NCBI RefSeq assembly: GCF_050436995.1 | Contig: NC_134765.1 | Location: 2,445,501-2,509,500 of the forward strand | Reading direction: 5' to 3' | From: Anticarsia gemmatalis | Lineage: Eukaryota; Arthropoda; Insecta; Lepidoptera; Erebidae | Length of the DNA stretch: 64,000 bases | Part shown: positions 38,096 to 50,293 of the stretch, piece after piece | How the letters are laid out: every line of letters starts with the position of its first letter | Numbering within the stretch: the first letter of the stretch is position 1 | The notes under the pieces: model-generated | Seen by the model: only the letters and a program-made list of their open reading frames with translations | What the model was told of the DNA's origin: nothing | The model's database searches: none | Translations under genes and position numbers: made by a program

Positions 38096-41000
38096 CTACA
38101 ATTGCGGGTCTTCAATTTTGGCCATGAACAACGGTAGTGACGTAGCAGTATCCCATAGCACTGCGATGAAAGGTCTATCAGCCTTGAAGAGGACAGCTGG
38201 TTCATCATAAGATAGAGCTACTGCGGCGAAGGCCGTGGCTGCAGCAGCTGAACCTCCTTGCTCGTCTATTGATAACACGGCTGAATGGACAGCAGATGAT
38301 ATTTGAGGTGAAAACGCTTGGTACGTTCCTAAGCCATTCAGTTCGGCGTACGGACCAAACATTTTTGAAATGCCCATCTGAAATAATAAGAATTAGTTGA
38401 ATTTAAAGATAATGTCTTGAACGCTTACTTACATACATAAAATCAAGCCTTTTTACTCATAAAGGTGGGCATAGACATAATTTTCATGTCTAATAATAAA
38501 TGGCTTTTGCAATTAATAATTGAGCAGTGACTCGTAGTTTTTCAACAAAAAGTAAGAAAATAAAATGTCATCATGATTTGTCGATAATTCATTGCTTAGG
38601 TACTGGTAGTACAATATTTTTTGCGAATTTATTACTGTTGCTGTATTATTGTACCACTCAAGAGAAAATATTTTTCTTTGATCCGTTTTCTATAATTTAG
38701 AAGTAATAGATGAAAGAACTTTTCGCATACATAAAAAAAGGTTTCGCATATAAACTCATAGATTTTTTTAACAATCATTCATTCATATCGTATGGTTAGT
38801 GGTCAACCTAGTGTCAAAGTTGTTCAAGCCGCCCGAGAGGCCTTTGACATGGCTTAACGACTGTTATCTTATTGACAACAACCGGGACCGACTTTTTACG
38901 TGCCCTCCGAAGCACGGAGACGCCCTGTTCAAATACCACTATGCGGTCACCCATCTATGGAATGACCGCGCCAAGGATTGCTTAACCCACAGATCGTTTA
39001 CCGACCGGTGAGCGCAACTGGCTACGGGCGCCAAATTAACACTTTAACAAAGGTAACTTTTGTACTTACATTTCTCAAAACAGATGCGAGATTAGTGTCA
39101 GCTCTCACTGTGAATTTGGGTAGTTCTAACTCCGTATCCACGGGTGCAAAACTGAGATAGCTCAGTAATCTAGCGTCTGTGAGAGTGGACAGTGCGCCGG
39201 TTACACCCTCACTTTGAGACGGTAGTATCACCATTAAGGAATACTGGTTGCGCTGAAAGATATTAAAAACATGATTTGTTTATAGCTCAAAATTCATTGC
39301 AAAATTGATGATCTGAATGTTGTGCACTCCAACTGGAAATAACTGTAACAAATTGTTTCCTATCCTTGGGAAGACCACCACATTGCTAATTTATTAATCC
39401 TCGGAGACCTGAACTAACTTTCACACAAAAATAAAAACTAGAATCACTGCCGGTAAAAATAGACCAGACCAAAGTTCGTGATGCAGTGGTAGTGATATTT
39501 GTTGTAAATAATGTTCAATAATAATGTTTCTCTCTAATTTCAACAAACATGCTCCATTTCTTTTCACAAACAGAATATACTACTTTCGACAAAATAGTAA
39601 ACAGCAACACTTACTTCAAAAGGCAGTACAAGAACTTTGGCACCAGTAGCCGGATCCACACCTGTTCTAATAAGACGTCGTATACGCATAAACGGTATTG
39701 TTTTCGTCTGTCCATTACTAAGGTGGAATTCCCGCGGCAAAGTCGCTTCAACTCTGAACGGAATCTCCCACAGACCTTTGAAGTAAACTGCATTCACTAG
39801 TACAGCCTGCGTCGAACTACCGAGAGCATCTATAAATAGAACAACATTTTAGTTTAATACAGTATTTTTTTTATGGTTGGTAGCATAAAATACCATTCTG
39901 TAATACTTGTAAATTGTTTCCACGTAAAAACCGTATTTTTCATTCTTTATAAACTTATTTATTATGTACGTGACTTCGTCCACATGGAAAATTGCTCGGG
40001 TTAAATATTATCCTATGTTTTCATTCAGGTAACAATCAGTCTATGTATGCCACATCAAATTAAATTCATTATTTTTTGTTTGAGAGAATAATAATTATTC
40101 AAGTAAGTATATTTTATGCTAAATACAGGAAATTGATTCTTGGCTTTGTACTACAATTCCAATTATGTTATTAATTTTTAAGTTACGTGCCAATTTGTAT
40201 CCCAACAAGACTCAAATTTAGACATATATTTCTAAAAAACGTATGATTTATAGTAAAATTGACACATCTGTATTTCGACCTAAGTCTTATCTTAAATAAA
40301 CAATACCTGGTTCAATAAACAGGTATCACCCAAGGACGGTGGCGAAGATAACCAGTTCAGAACTAACTGAACAGGTTTACATGCGTCATCAAAACATTCG
40401 ATCCCACTTAACCACAAGATTAAAGATCAAAAAGGTCCAATTATGCAACACAATTGTAAGTAAAAAACAGTTTTTCCTGTGATACGAATTCAATTACTGC
40501 CTTTTTGTTACCTAAACTGTACTTGTGATAAATGTTTAAAACCAATTTTGATGTGTCGTAATTAAATATAAATTAAATCTTTACTGACATTAACTTAACA
40601 ATTCATTTGTTCGTATATCTGAACACTTAATCGGGAACTCCCCGATTGATTTGGAAAAAAAACTTAAGATAAGGTAGCATATCATAAGAACATAACAGAG
40701 TAATCACCTAAAAAAGAGTGGATGAGGAATAGCAAGTGATGATTAAAAAACCATTAACCCATCATAGCAAAGGTCATTACCCTTTCAGCTCCCGCCATAC
40801 CAATAACAAAAGAAGTCATTAGATTTGATCAGGCAATCCGAAAGTTTATCTTATAAATAAGTATAAATGACTGTTTACCTGGTGAAACAAGCCTCTCAAT
40901 CTTGTTATTAGTCTTCGAAGCCACCCAGCTGTTGATGAGCTGAGCTGCTCGTTCAGAGTTCCCAAAGGCAACTGGAGTAATGTCACTGTCAAAACTATTC

Positions 41001-43821
41001 TGCGCTACTTTCTTGAAGTCACGGTTGAGACTGAAAGCGTCTCCTACGAACACGTTGTTTGCTGTCCTTAGAATATTGCGAGAGTTACGATTCTGAAAAT
41101 TAAACAGAAAACTAGCATTAATAACAATTAATACATACATCAAATTTTGTATTGACTTTAATGTCTCAAAATGTCAGAAATTGATGAAGTTAAGATTTAA
41201 ATTTGTGAACACTTTAAAATGTACAAGGACTAATATTAGCATGTCCAAAACCATACACAGAAAGGTGTGTTGTTGCATCAATCAAAATCATAATCGGTGT
41301 TATAACCAAAAGTTGTTTTTTAGGTGTGGAATAATCCCAAATTGACAGTATACAATCATCTTTATTTAAAGGTTATTTTTTATTTCATTTCGCAGCCGCT
41401 AATTGACAGTCAGCTGTATCCTTAGTAAACCAATGTAAATAAAGTAAAAAAAATACGTTGATACCGTATAATATCGGATAATTTTCGAGTATTTGTTCTG
41501 AGCCTGGATGTCAGTTTATCTATATAAGTATGTATTTAGAAATATATAAGTATGTTAATCAGTTATTTGGTTACCATAGTACAAGCTCTGCTTAGTTTGG
41601 AATCAAATGACAGTGTGTGAGTTGTCCAATGATATTTATATTTAATTGTTTTTATATCTTACCTTATAGTCAGTAGATATTTGAGAATAAGCAGCGGCCG
41701 ACACTGCCGGACTCATCTGAAGAGCAGTAGTTATCTGCTCTTGAGTTTGTCCCAAGGCCCCTTGCTGCAGCAGAGCAAGTAACGAAGTAATAGAGTACGG
41801 GGACACCACCGCATTACCAGGCTGCACTGAGTTTATATTCTGAAATTAAAAAGGAGACAAATAAACATTTCTACTTATAGAACAAATTTAAAAAACAACT
41901 AGTTCGATTCATTAAATAAAGTATTATCAAAATACACAAATACTGATAGGTATTCTCTCAGGGCTTTAAAGAACATGTGGCCTGAATGAGTACTATGACG
42001 ACAGCCTTTGAACTTGAGTAATAAATTGTTTTCGTGTAAAATATACCGAATGATTCATTGAATTATAATCTGTAGAAGAATAATGTCTTAAAGGAGATCC
42101 ACGTAGGTAATGATTGATACATTCTGGGACGTACAACGTGAGGTAATCAAAGTACATCATGTTTACTACCACCAAGGAAGTCCATCCCATCTTTCAAGAG
42201 ACAAAAGCTTCCTCCATTGGAACAGTAAAAGATAAAAATATGCCTGGAATCTCACCTTCAATAAATTAATACCAAAATTCGTCACAGAATATAAAAGACC
42301 ATTATAACCAGGAGCTGTTTTGGGTGCCACGGGCGGCACTGTCTGCGGTCTCACTGCAGCTGCCTGCACTAAATGTCCAGTTCGCTGAGTAATAGCTTCT
42401 TGTCGAGTCGGCTGTACTGGTATTGTAACTGGTCTATTCGAACCTAATGCAGGAGCAGACTGTCTCTGCGTCACTTCTTCTACAGAACTGACTAAAATTT
42501 CATTACTCCTTTCAATTTCAACTGCAGTATTCTTCTTAGGTGCTTCTCCAAAGATTTGTTTTAATACATCTTGAGAAGTTTGAGGATCTGTCACTCCGAG
42601 TGTTAGTGGAAGTGCATTTGTTCTACCAGGAAAGTATATGTTGTCTGGGTTCCGATATTGCGGGTAGTATGGGCTTTGGCCGAAGTAGTTCTGTGGTTGT
42701 ACGTTTAAGATAAAACAGCTCAATACTAGACCTGAAATGAGGCATAACATTCCATTAGATACGACTTAAAGTGATTCATTTTCAGTTGATACCTAACATT
42801 ATGATTTAAAACCGCTGGTTAGTTGCTTTCGTCGATCTTGGGTAGAAAAAAACTCCATCTTACGTTTCCGTTTGATAGGTATTTTCCTCGTATTCTACCT
42901 TGTATCGTCGTATTGTACAGTGACAAGAGTAGTGTACCGTTAATTTCACGATAGAACATTTTGTGATGATGATTTTTTTTATTTACATATGAACGTGTTT
43001 CACATATAGGTATTATGCTTAAAACAACAATCTTGAAATATACTCGCATAAAAGACAATGGAAAACCAAAGTAAAACCAGCGAAGAATCTTGTCAGATTA
43101 CTATCACATAGCAAAAAACGAAAACAAAAAGTTTAAAGTTCGCGCCAGTAATGTAAAACTAGATGCAGTGAGTAAACAAGATGTTATATACTGCCCTCAT
43201 ACCGTGGGTTATTCCAAAGAAGCAAGAAATGTTGGGATAAACCAAACTACTGTGATATATTACTATACTAGCTGACCCGCGCAACTTCGCTTGCGTTACA
43301 TAAGCGTTAAAAAAATTCCCCGTTTTTGTAACATTTTTCACTGGTACTCTGCTCCTATTGGTAGTAGCGTGATGATATATAGCCTATAACCTTCCTTGAT
43401 AAATGGACTATCTAACACTGAAAGAATTTTTCAAATCGGACCAGTAGTTCCTGAGATTAGCGCGTTCAAACAAACAAACAAACAAACAAACTCTTCAGCT
43501 TTATAATATTAGTATAGATTATAATGTATATCTAGAAATCTCGTTTGTGGATGCGATATAAGATTTCAAAGCTGCATGTTTTTTTACTAAAACAAGAATC
43601 TTTAGTCAAAATTATAATATTGTTATTTTTTGAGTAGATTTGTCACTATGACGAAATAAACAGGTTTCCGCATACGTAACACAAAAGACATTTGTAATAT
43701 GTTGTAATTTTGTATTCTTATATTTTCCGAATCAAAATTTAGTAGCGGAACTAAACTACTACTATTACTACTACTACTATCAATAAAATACAGGGAAATA
43801 CTTACTTATTATTAACATCAT
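38096..43821 (-). CDS. secreted serpin with N-terminal extension (serpin A)
   Basis: Seven exons in transcription order: 43821-43806, 42731-42256, 41839-41663, 41092-40879, 39829-39615, 39252-39070, 38377-38096. Total 1563 nt, 520 aa. The first exon codes only MMLII plus a split Ser, and joining it to exon 2 makes a clean signal peptide (MMLIISLVLSCFILNVQPQ). Residues ~20-160 are a Gln/Pro/Tyr-rich extension outside the serpin fold. The core starts around NAVVSPYSI and shows LINSWVASKTNNKIE (helix F), AVLVNAVYFKGLWEIPF and the ADRPFIAVLWD signature. The hinge is E466-QGGS then AAAAT, inhibitory in type, with Gly at P14. By counting from P17, P1 is Leu482 and P1' is Ser483, suggesting a chymotrypsin- or elastase-like target. 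The ATG visible at 42750 lies in the intron before exon 2 and is not the start. Probable role: haemolymph protease control. Confidence 0.92.
38793..39025 (-). mobile_element. tRNA-derived SINE copy (family 1) in serpin A last intron
   Basis: Contains tgttcaagccgcccgagagg, ttaacgactgttatcttatt, cgaagcacggagacgccctg and caaataccactatgcggtca, the reverse complement of the element at 7822-8000. The reversed strand carries the tRNA-like head. Confidence 0.75.
43267..43519 (-). mobile_element. Lep1-like Helitron in serpin A intron 1
   Basis: Starts actagctgacccgcgcaact, includes tatatagcctataaccttcc, a (caaa)n run and ends tttataatattagtatag. This is the standard reversed arrangement. Confidence 0.7.
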
Positions 43822-45432
43822 TGTAGTTTTTTTACACAAAATATACAATTATATGAAAGTACAGTTCATTTGTCACTAATGTAAGCAAGTCACGTGTGTA
43901 TTATTTACTAAATCACTATTATCATGATGCGAGCAGAGTTCACGTCCATGCACTACACACTGACAACGACCGAGTGCCTGTAAACATGAACCGAGAACTC
44001 GTCAATTGACACACGTCAAATGATTTTACACCTTATTAGGATGTAGCAAGGTCTAATTTTCTATGTTTTTGATTTGATTTCTACTAGATACCTACATACG
44101 ACGTATTGGTTTTCCCACGACAACCGGTCCAAAAACATTATCCTTGACAATCTTTAGTGAATCTATTTAATTAGATACTTTTGGTGCTTTACCCTAAAAA
44201 TGCAAAATAAGTTCTTTTTGAGATAAAACGTGGAACTGGACAGAACACCATAGCCTGCTTTCAGTCTGTAACACTAAGGTTTTAGTTCGACATTACTACT
44301 CACTATGCATTAAAATGTTCTAGGTTAATAGATTGCACATTTTTGGAACTCTTTTAGATAAATTTGAAAGCAGGTAAAATTTATCAAAGAATATAAAATG
44401 GTGAATTCAAAAGATCTTCATACTACAGGCTCTACAGTTTCCATCAGTAAGATATTCTCTTTGTTAGCCGTTGTTGAAATCAGCCGCGAATTGGGATTAA
44501 CCTTCCTTGCGACTAGATATACATATGTATACGCTTAAAATGTATTGTCGAAAATCAAACACGGAAGACCCTAAAAACATTTATTGTACACGTATTTTAC
44601 AAAGCACGGGCATGCAGGGTTTTATTACACCATTCAAATTACTCACAACATCATTAAAATAAAGAAGAAATACATAAGAAACAATATCATTATGTCAAGT
44701 GTTTCAAGTAATTTGAATGGCATCTACTATAACAATACTTATAACATACCGAAGATTTTCAATTTATTTATTTTTTTCCTCAACATCGAAATTCATTATC
44801 ACGAGTTTATATTGTATTGTAAGAATTCTATACATTTTATTATAGTTAAGTTAAAGTCGTCTTAATTCGGTTCGAGAGTTCTATAATAGTCTTTTATGGT
44901 CAAGTAAAAATCATATCGTAAATAGTAAAATGTCTTTCAAATACACATGTCTTTTAGTCTTCGTCATCATTAGAAAAGTCATACACTGGTCATGTCTGCA
45001 GTCAGGGAGTGTTACTTTTGTTACTATACTCGATATTAGGAGAGCATTTATACAAAAAACCTTAGGACTACGTATAAAACTACTCTTTGAGAAAATACTA
45101 GAAGCTTTTTCCCATTACCAGATAGCTTTAATGTATGAACAGTATTGGTTAGGCATTCTATACATCCTACTCGCCGGGCCACCGTCACATCCCGGCTAGT
45201 GGTCAGTTCGGTCAAGCCACTGAAATGTCGACAACTTGTAGATTGAAACAAATCTGCCGCAATATAATTATTTGTTGAAGTAAAGAGGTAATGTCGGCGG
45301 CTAAACTGTGCTGATGGCGCGGCGACTTTGATGTATAGATTGCTTTGTGAAAACATTCATTTAAATATCATTTGGCATAAAGTTATCTGTAATTGGAAAA
45401 TGAGCCTTTTACATAACATCAATATCTATATT
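43822..45432. other. intergenic region between serpin A 5' end and cyclin 3' end
   Basis: No gene recognised. Plus-strand ORFs at 44584-44865 and 44930-45199 have no signature and an AT-driven composition. A family 1 SINE scrap (gctagtggtcagttcggtca) lies near 45197. The serpin A promoter should be near 43822-44000, where no TATA box is evident. Confidence 0.5.
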
Positions 45433-48400
45433 CTAATTCTTTCTCTCCGTATTTCGAGTATCAAGAAGTGTAAGTTCGTTAGCAGCAGTGATAATTCTTT
45501 GCGCGATGAAGCTCGGAGCAGTTCCATAGTGTTCCAAAGGCGTCTTGTACTCGTACACCGGGGCTGCTACAGTACGGACAGCTCGACGTAACACTGAACA
45601 TGTGAATGATAGTTTTGTGGCTTTCTTCTCTGCTGTTTTGTATCTGAGGAGGAAGGTAAAAAAGTTGATGGGAACATTTTTGAAGACTGGACCAAACTAT
45701 TAAAAGTGATAATAATGCCTGTCCTATATGAAGGGACTTACCCCCGGTTTCTGAGGTACATTAAACGGTAATTTATCTATTCAATAGCGTCAAAACTCAT
45801 ACAAAAAAACGCTATTGAATGGATAACCTACCGTTTAATGTACTCAGAAACCGGGGGTTAATCGGCTACCATACTGCCAGGTCATCGTATCAGTTTTGAA
45901 CCAACGCCATAGGTGTCATCACAATTGAGCAGTTGATTCAAATGCGTATTGTTCCTTTCGCTGGTCTATTTGTCTACCTGAATTGAAATTTAATATGTAG
46001 TTATCTGACAATATACATATTTAGATGAATAAAACAATGGATAACATTTTTCCTTAAAATAATTCTTGATTTCAATATAAATTGGTTTTTTATTTGTTAA
46101 ATATAATTCGCTATAGGAACAACAACAAATATTTATTGAAAAACTGGAAAAACTACTTCATCAAAAACCATTCAAAATCAACATTTTATTCGTTGAATAA
46201 CCTGTTATAATAATGAGTACAATCGAGAATTATCATTTTGAACGACATACTATTTCAAAAATCAAGAAAAGGAGAGGATGATAACCTTTACGACCAGTCT
46301 TACTTGTATATTATTGTTGTTAACATGACGCAGCTACATACCAAAATGGGAATACATAATTTTATACTTAATCTTGCCGCAGAAGCAACCCTTTCAAAAG
46401 ATAATATTTTTGTAAACGTGGAATTGAAATGATTGTAGCAACATTTTGAGGTTGAATTGTTAGTTTTTAAGTTAATACCTATGCCCAGCCTCTATTCGAA
46501 TCAAAGTTTTTCTTTTAGAAGACAACTTCATTACCATGTCGTTAAGACTTCCAAAAAATCGAAGGGCTTTAAGTCAGACCATACACGTAGCAGCTATTCG
46601 ATGAGCTCATCAATGTCAATTTGAAATGGGTATCAATCCTACGACCTTACTCTACACTATAGTGGCTTAACACTAATTTGAATTGATTAATATTACCATG
46701 ATATGACGAACAACTTACATATTGCTCATAAGTAACCGTCTCATCTGTTGCTTCTTCCCCAGCAACAGCAGAGCATTCCTAACTGCTGCTGCAGCGATGA
46801 CGGAAGGGTACTCGTCACAGAGCAGCTTGTCTACCATCAGACCACACATGTACAGGAACGTGGCTGCTTGCTTCACCTCCCCCTCGTAGCACTGGTCGGT
46901 GAACCATGAGAGGTAGTTTATGAAGTCTTGGACTAGAACTGGTTGTGGTGGGAATTTCTGCAAAAGAAGGCGTTTTAGGAATTAATTTGTCGGTGTGTGA
47001 TTTTAGAAATATGGAGAACAGAGAGTGTTTCTGAATAAAAAACCAAAATCAAAAAAAATATTTGCAAATGTTTTATTTGTAAAAAAAATGAGAATCCTAC
47101 CTTCACCGTGATTTGGGCTAAAGACGATAATTGCCAAATTAAATATTTGAGCATTTAATTGCTTGAGTAATTTTTTTTAATTACGATGATATTTTGGAAA
47201 AAAACCTGACATACTTCATAAACTACACATCATCGACATCTTTGTTTAGAGTATATTATCAATATTGTAAATCTTTACACTTGAGAAAATGTCTAATTTT
47301 AAAATGTTTTATTCTCATACAGGTAAATTAAAATTAATCACAATAAGGTTTTATTATGATATTACTTAAGTTATGGGATTTTCCAATACAAACATTTTCT
47401 AATTAAACAAGATGACTTTTCATACATGTATCAACTAGAGGTTACAAGCGTATGAACTACTGAAAGACACAAAAAAGAGTTGAACGAACTACATCTACGA
47501 GTCCACAAAAAAAGTCCCCATATCTTGGCAAAAAACTTACCAATTTAATTAGTACGACTTTCTCAGCATTCAACAACTTGTCCGTCGTAAAGGCTTTGTT
47601 AGAACAGTTGACAAGCCTGGCGGCAGAAGTAGCTGGTCCGTGGAACTTCTGCGCTATCCAGTAGCATGCGGCTGCGACTAACTGCAACTTGTCCAGCTGG
47701 ACGTAGCCCGTGCCTAGGATCGAGTCCAGGTACCAACAGGCTGATTGAATAGTCGCTGGATTGCCGTGAGCACCCTAGAAAAAGGAGTTTGGGTAAATTT
47801 TCTCAGCATTACAATTTAATTATTTATAATTTCGATGTTTTGAACATCAACAATAGCTCTTAGAAGAAATATAAACGTCCAAAATTAATACTCAATTAGA
47901 ATTGTCTGAGGAAATTTAATTTTAACCTTTGGGGTCAAACTGTGTTCAATTGTTCATGCGTCAATATGTTTAGTCCCTAGTTAGTAGAAAAATCTTATTT
48001 ATCAAAGTTAACAAGAAAACGGGACGTTTCATCAGAATCAGCGTTCGTCATGTATTATTTACAAATCTAGGGGATTTACAATTTGTTGACAACCGGGAAA
48101 TTACTTTAACTTTGTTTGTTTTACAATTCAATCATCTGCCTTAAATCTAAGATGGAGTGGCTCCATTATAGGTCACAAGATAAAGAAATGTGTAGATAGC
48201 ATTAAATATATTTATCCACAACAACAACTTGTATAAAAAAATGTTTTGGTCAACGGATACATAATTTTTAGTTTTAGTGCCTACAGAAAAAGATTACCTA
48301 AAAGTTGCATCTATGCTTTAGATTGACTACATCATAACGTCCTTGAGCAATATCAGCAAATAACACAATTATATGACAATGCGGGTAAACAAAAATAACA

Positions 48401-49813
48401 TTTAAAGTAAACTTACATTGACTTTCATCAACCAGTTGATAACACAAGCTCGTGCGATGCTTGATGTTCTAGGCACATCCAACGGCTTAGCTTCCACAGT
48501 GAGCAACCAATCCAATATATCATAAGTATAGTCACGATTCAAACGCTCCATATAAATCTTCCTCCCTACAACAGAAGTAATTATCTACCCACATTGCGTA
48601 TTTTATCCATTTATTACACGAACACTCGCAATCGACTAAAATGTAAGATTTTACTGAGATCCGTGAGATTTGCACGACTATTGAGTCACAGTGAATGTAA
48701 GCGTTTTTAAATTCGCAAAATATAGTATGAGCTAATTTCCGGTTTAAAGTAATAAGTGCGCTACGATATATATCTGACCGTGTGAACTTCAATCGATTTA
48801 AAAATATGAAGGTCTATCATATAGACGAAACATATTCATAATATCTACAAAAGCAAAGATTTTGGATTGCGCGAAACCACTTGACTAGCTAGTCTTCAAA
48901 GACCACATAAATTTGGATTTAATAATTTTCACTCAAAATCTCACAAAAACGCAAAAACATTTTATCTTCAATTAGCACAAAAAATTCACTCAAGATTTCA
49001 AAAGTACTTCTTTTTTTGATCGTGCGGTTTGTTGTCTTAGATTGAATCATCATTATAAAAAGACAAGGTAAATAGAATATTATGTAGGTAAACATTTGTA
49101 TACAAAATGGAAATTATGAGTGAGGTCAGGTAATATCGCAATAACGAATGACTAATCAAACCGCAAGTTATAAAAAGCTGTAAAGACAAGATATGGAAAA
49201 TGTTATCCTTATGTGTCGAAAGTCAATTTGATTACTTACAGAAATCAGGTGATTCCGCCCTGCCTTGCGAACTTTCCCCAAATTGCAAACGTCGTTTCGC
49301 TTTTTCATCGACTTTATCCTTTTTAGTAACTATAGGAGACAAGCCTTGCAGTTCCCGACTATGTGGCCTTTTCAAACTTCTTTTAATATTCTTCACGCGA
49401 CTCGGTTCCAAGCTAGGAGTGACTGCCGACAATACGTTACCCAGATCGCTTTTCTTCCTGTTGTCAACAAAGTACTGCTGATTTTCTTTGTCTACGCAAC
49501 TTTCATCATCACTTATAGAAATAATACTTGAGTTTCTGTCCAGTGGTACATCCTCAGAGACTTCATAATCCCTTCTTAAAGTAACATGTCGTGTATCAAC
49601 TTTCATAACAAATGCTGGTTTATTTATAGCCTTACTTGGTCCTGCAATAGGCCATATTTGACCATTGATAGTTTTTAAGGGAATTCTTGGAGGAATGTTA
49701 TCTTGTTTTTGTGTTTTTTGGTTCTGTTCCAACAAATACTTCGGTAACGCTGGCAAAGGCTTCTTGGGTAACGGTATTTTTGTTTTGCACACATTTTCTT
49801 TGTCAACTTCCAT
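45433..49813 (-). CDS. divergent A/B-type cyclin with KEN boxes
   Basis: Five exons in transcription order: 49813-49240, 48565-48417, 47774-47541, 46957-46719, 45643-45433. Total 1407 nt, 468 aa, all GT..AG with matching phases. The N-terminus (1-190) is Lys/Pro-rich and likely disordered, with KEN at 5-7 and again at 109-111, the destruction motif read by the anaphase-promoting complex. A cyclin box follows: CVINWLMKV, SACWYLDSILGTGYVQLDKL and QLVAAACYWIAQKF. The C-terminal cyclin fold has VLVQDFINYLSWF and PVYEYKTPLEHYG. KLQLVAA is typical of mitotic cyclins, but the MRAILIDW element is altered (CVINWLMKV), so the subclass is unsure. The last exon is easily missed: an in-frame TAA lies inside the donor gtaagt at 46718. 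Expected to activate a cyclin-dependent kinase in the cell cycle. Confidence 0.9.
45738..45860. mobile_element. MITE with long terminal inverted repeats, copy 1
   Basis: Left arm cccccggtttctgaggtaca, right arm tgtactcagaaaccgggggt, with further pairing through the cgctattgaatggat block, so arms of about 50 bp flank a short centre. TTA flanks both ends. A second copy is at 56686-56808. Confidence 0.85.
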
Positions 49814-50293
49814 TTTGAAATAAAAAGTTTACTTTTTTTAACACTCGACCATGACCAGCATGACCGTTAGTGTAACTGATTTTCGTTAAATCGATATGTC
49901 ATAAAATATCAATATACCCACATATTTTTAGGAATAATGTCTTACGGTTGTGAAAAGAAAATAAAATTGCCAATCGAAATAAATAATTTAATCTTAACCA
50001 TATCACAACATTACAAAAAATAAATAATAACTTAAACCTAACTTACTAACTACGGCTGTGTACTTTTTCATTATCAAATGCGTCTGGTTCTTTTGTAGAA
50101 AACTTGTACAATCTCACAGCAAGGTATAAAGTACATCGAAATGAATAAATAATTACTAGTAACACTGTGGGTGGGCTGTCGAACATGCCAGAGGCAGAGG
50201 GCACGTGACGTATCTCCCTGACGTCATTGCCAGAATTTGGAAACGGAAACACCTGAGCGAGGTGACGAAATGTTAAAAAAGTCTGATTTTTTC
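49814..50293. promoter_or_regulatory. cyclin upstream region with DRE-like site
   Basis: No gene lies in this 480-base gap. On the minus strand ATATCGATTT occurs at about 49888-49897, some 80 bases upstream of the cyclin ATG. TATCGAT is the core of the DNA replication-related element bound by DREF in flies, typical of cell-cycle promoters. The 3' UTR of serpin B shares the rest of the gap. Confidence 0.35.

Noticed and set aside
42256..42750. ATG at 42750 as the start of serpin A
   Set aside because: It lies upstream of a good acceptor (ctcatttcag) and is intronic. Splicing exon 43806-43821 to 42731 gives a proper signal peptide in phase.
44584..45199. Plus-strand ORFs of about 90 codons upstream of serpin A
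   Set aside because: AT-driven, no motif, no splice or polyadenylation context.
46715..46963. Cyclin ending at the TAA at 46715
   Set aside because: The stop overlaps a strong gtaagt donor. An exon at 45643-45433 continues in phase with typical cyclin C-terminal sequence.
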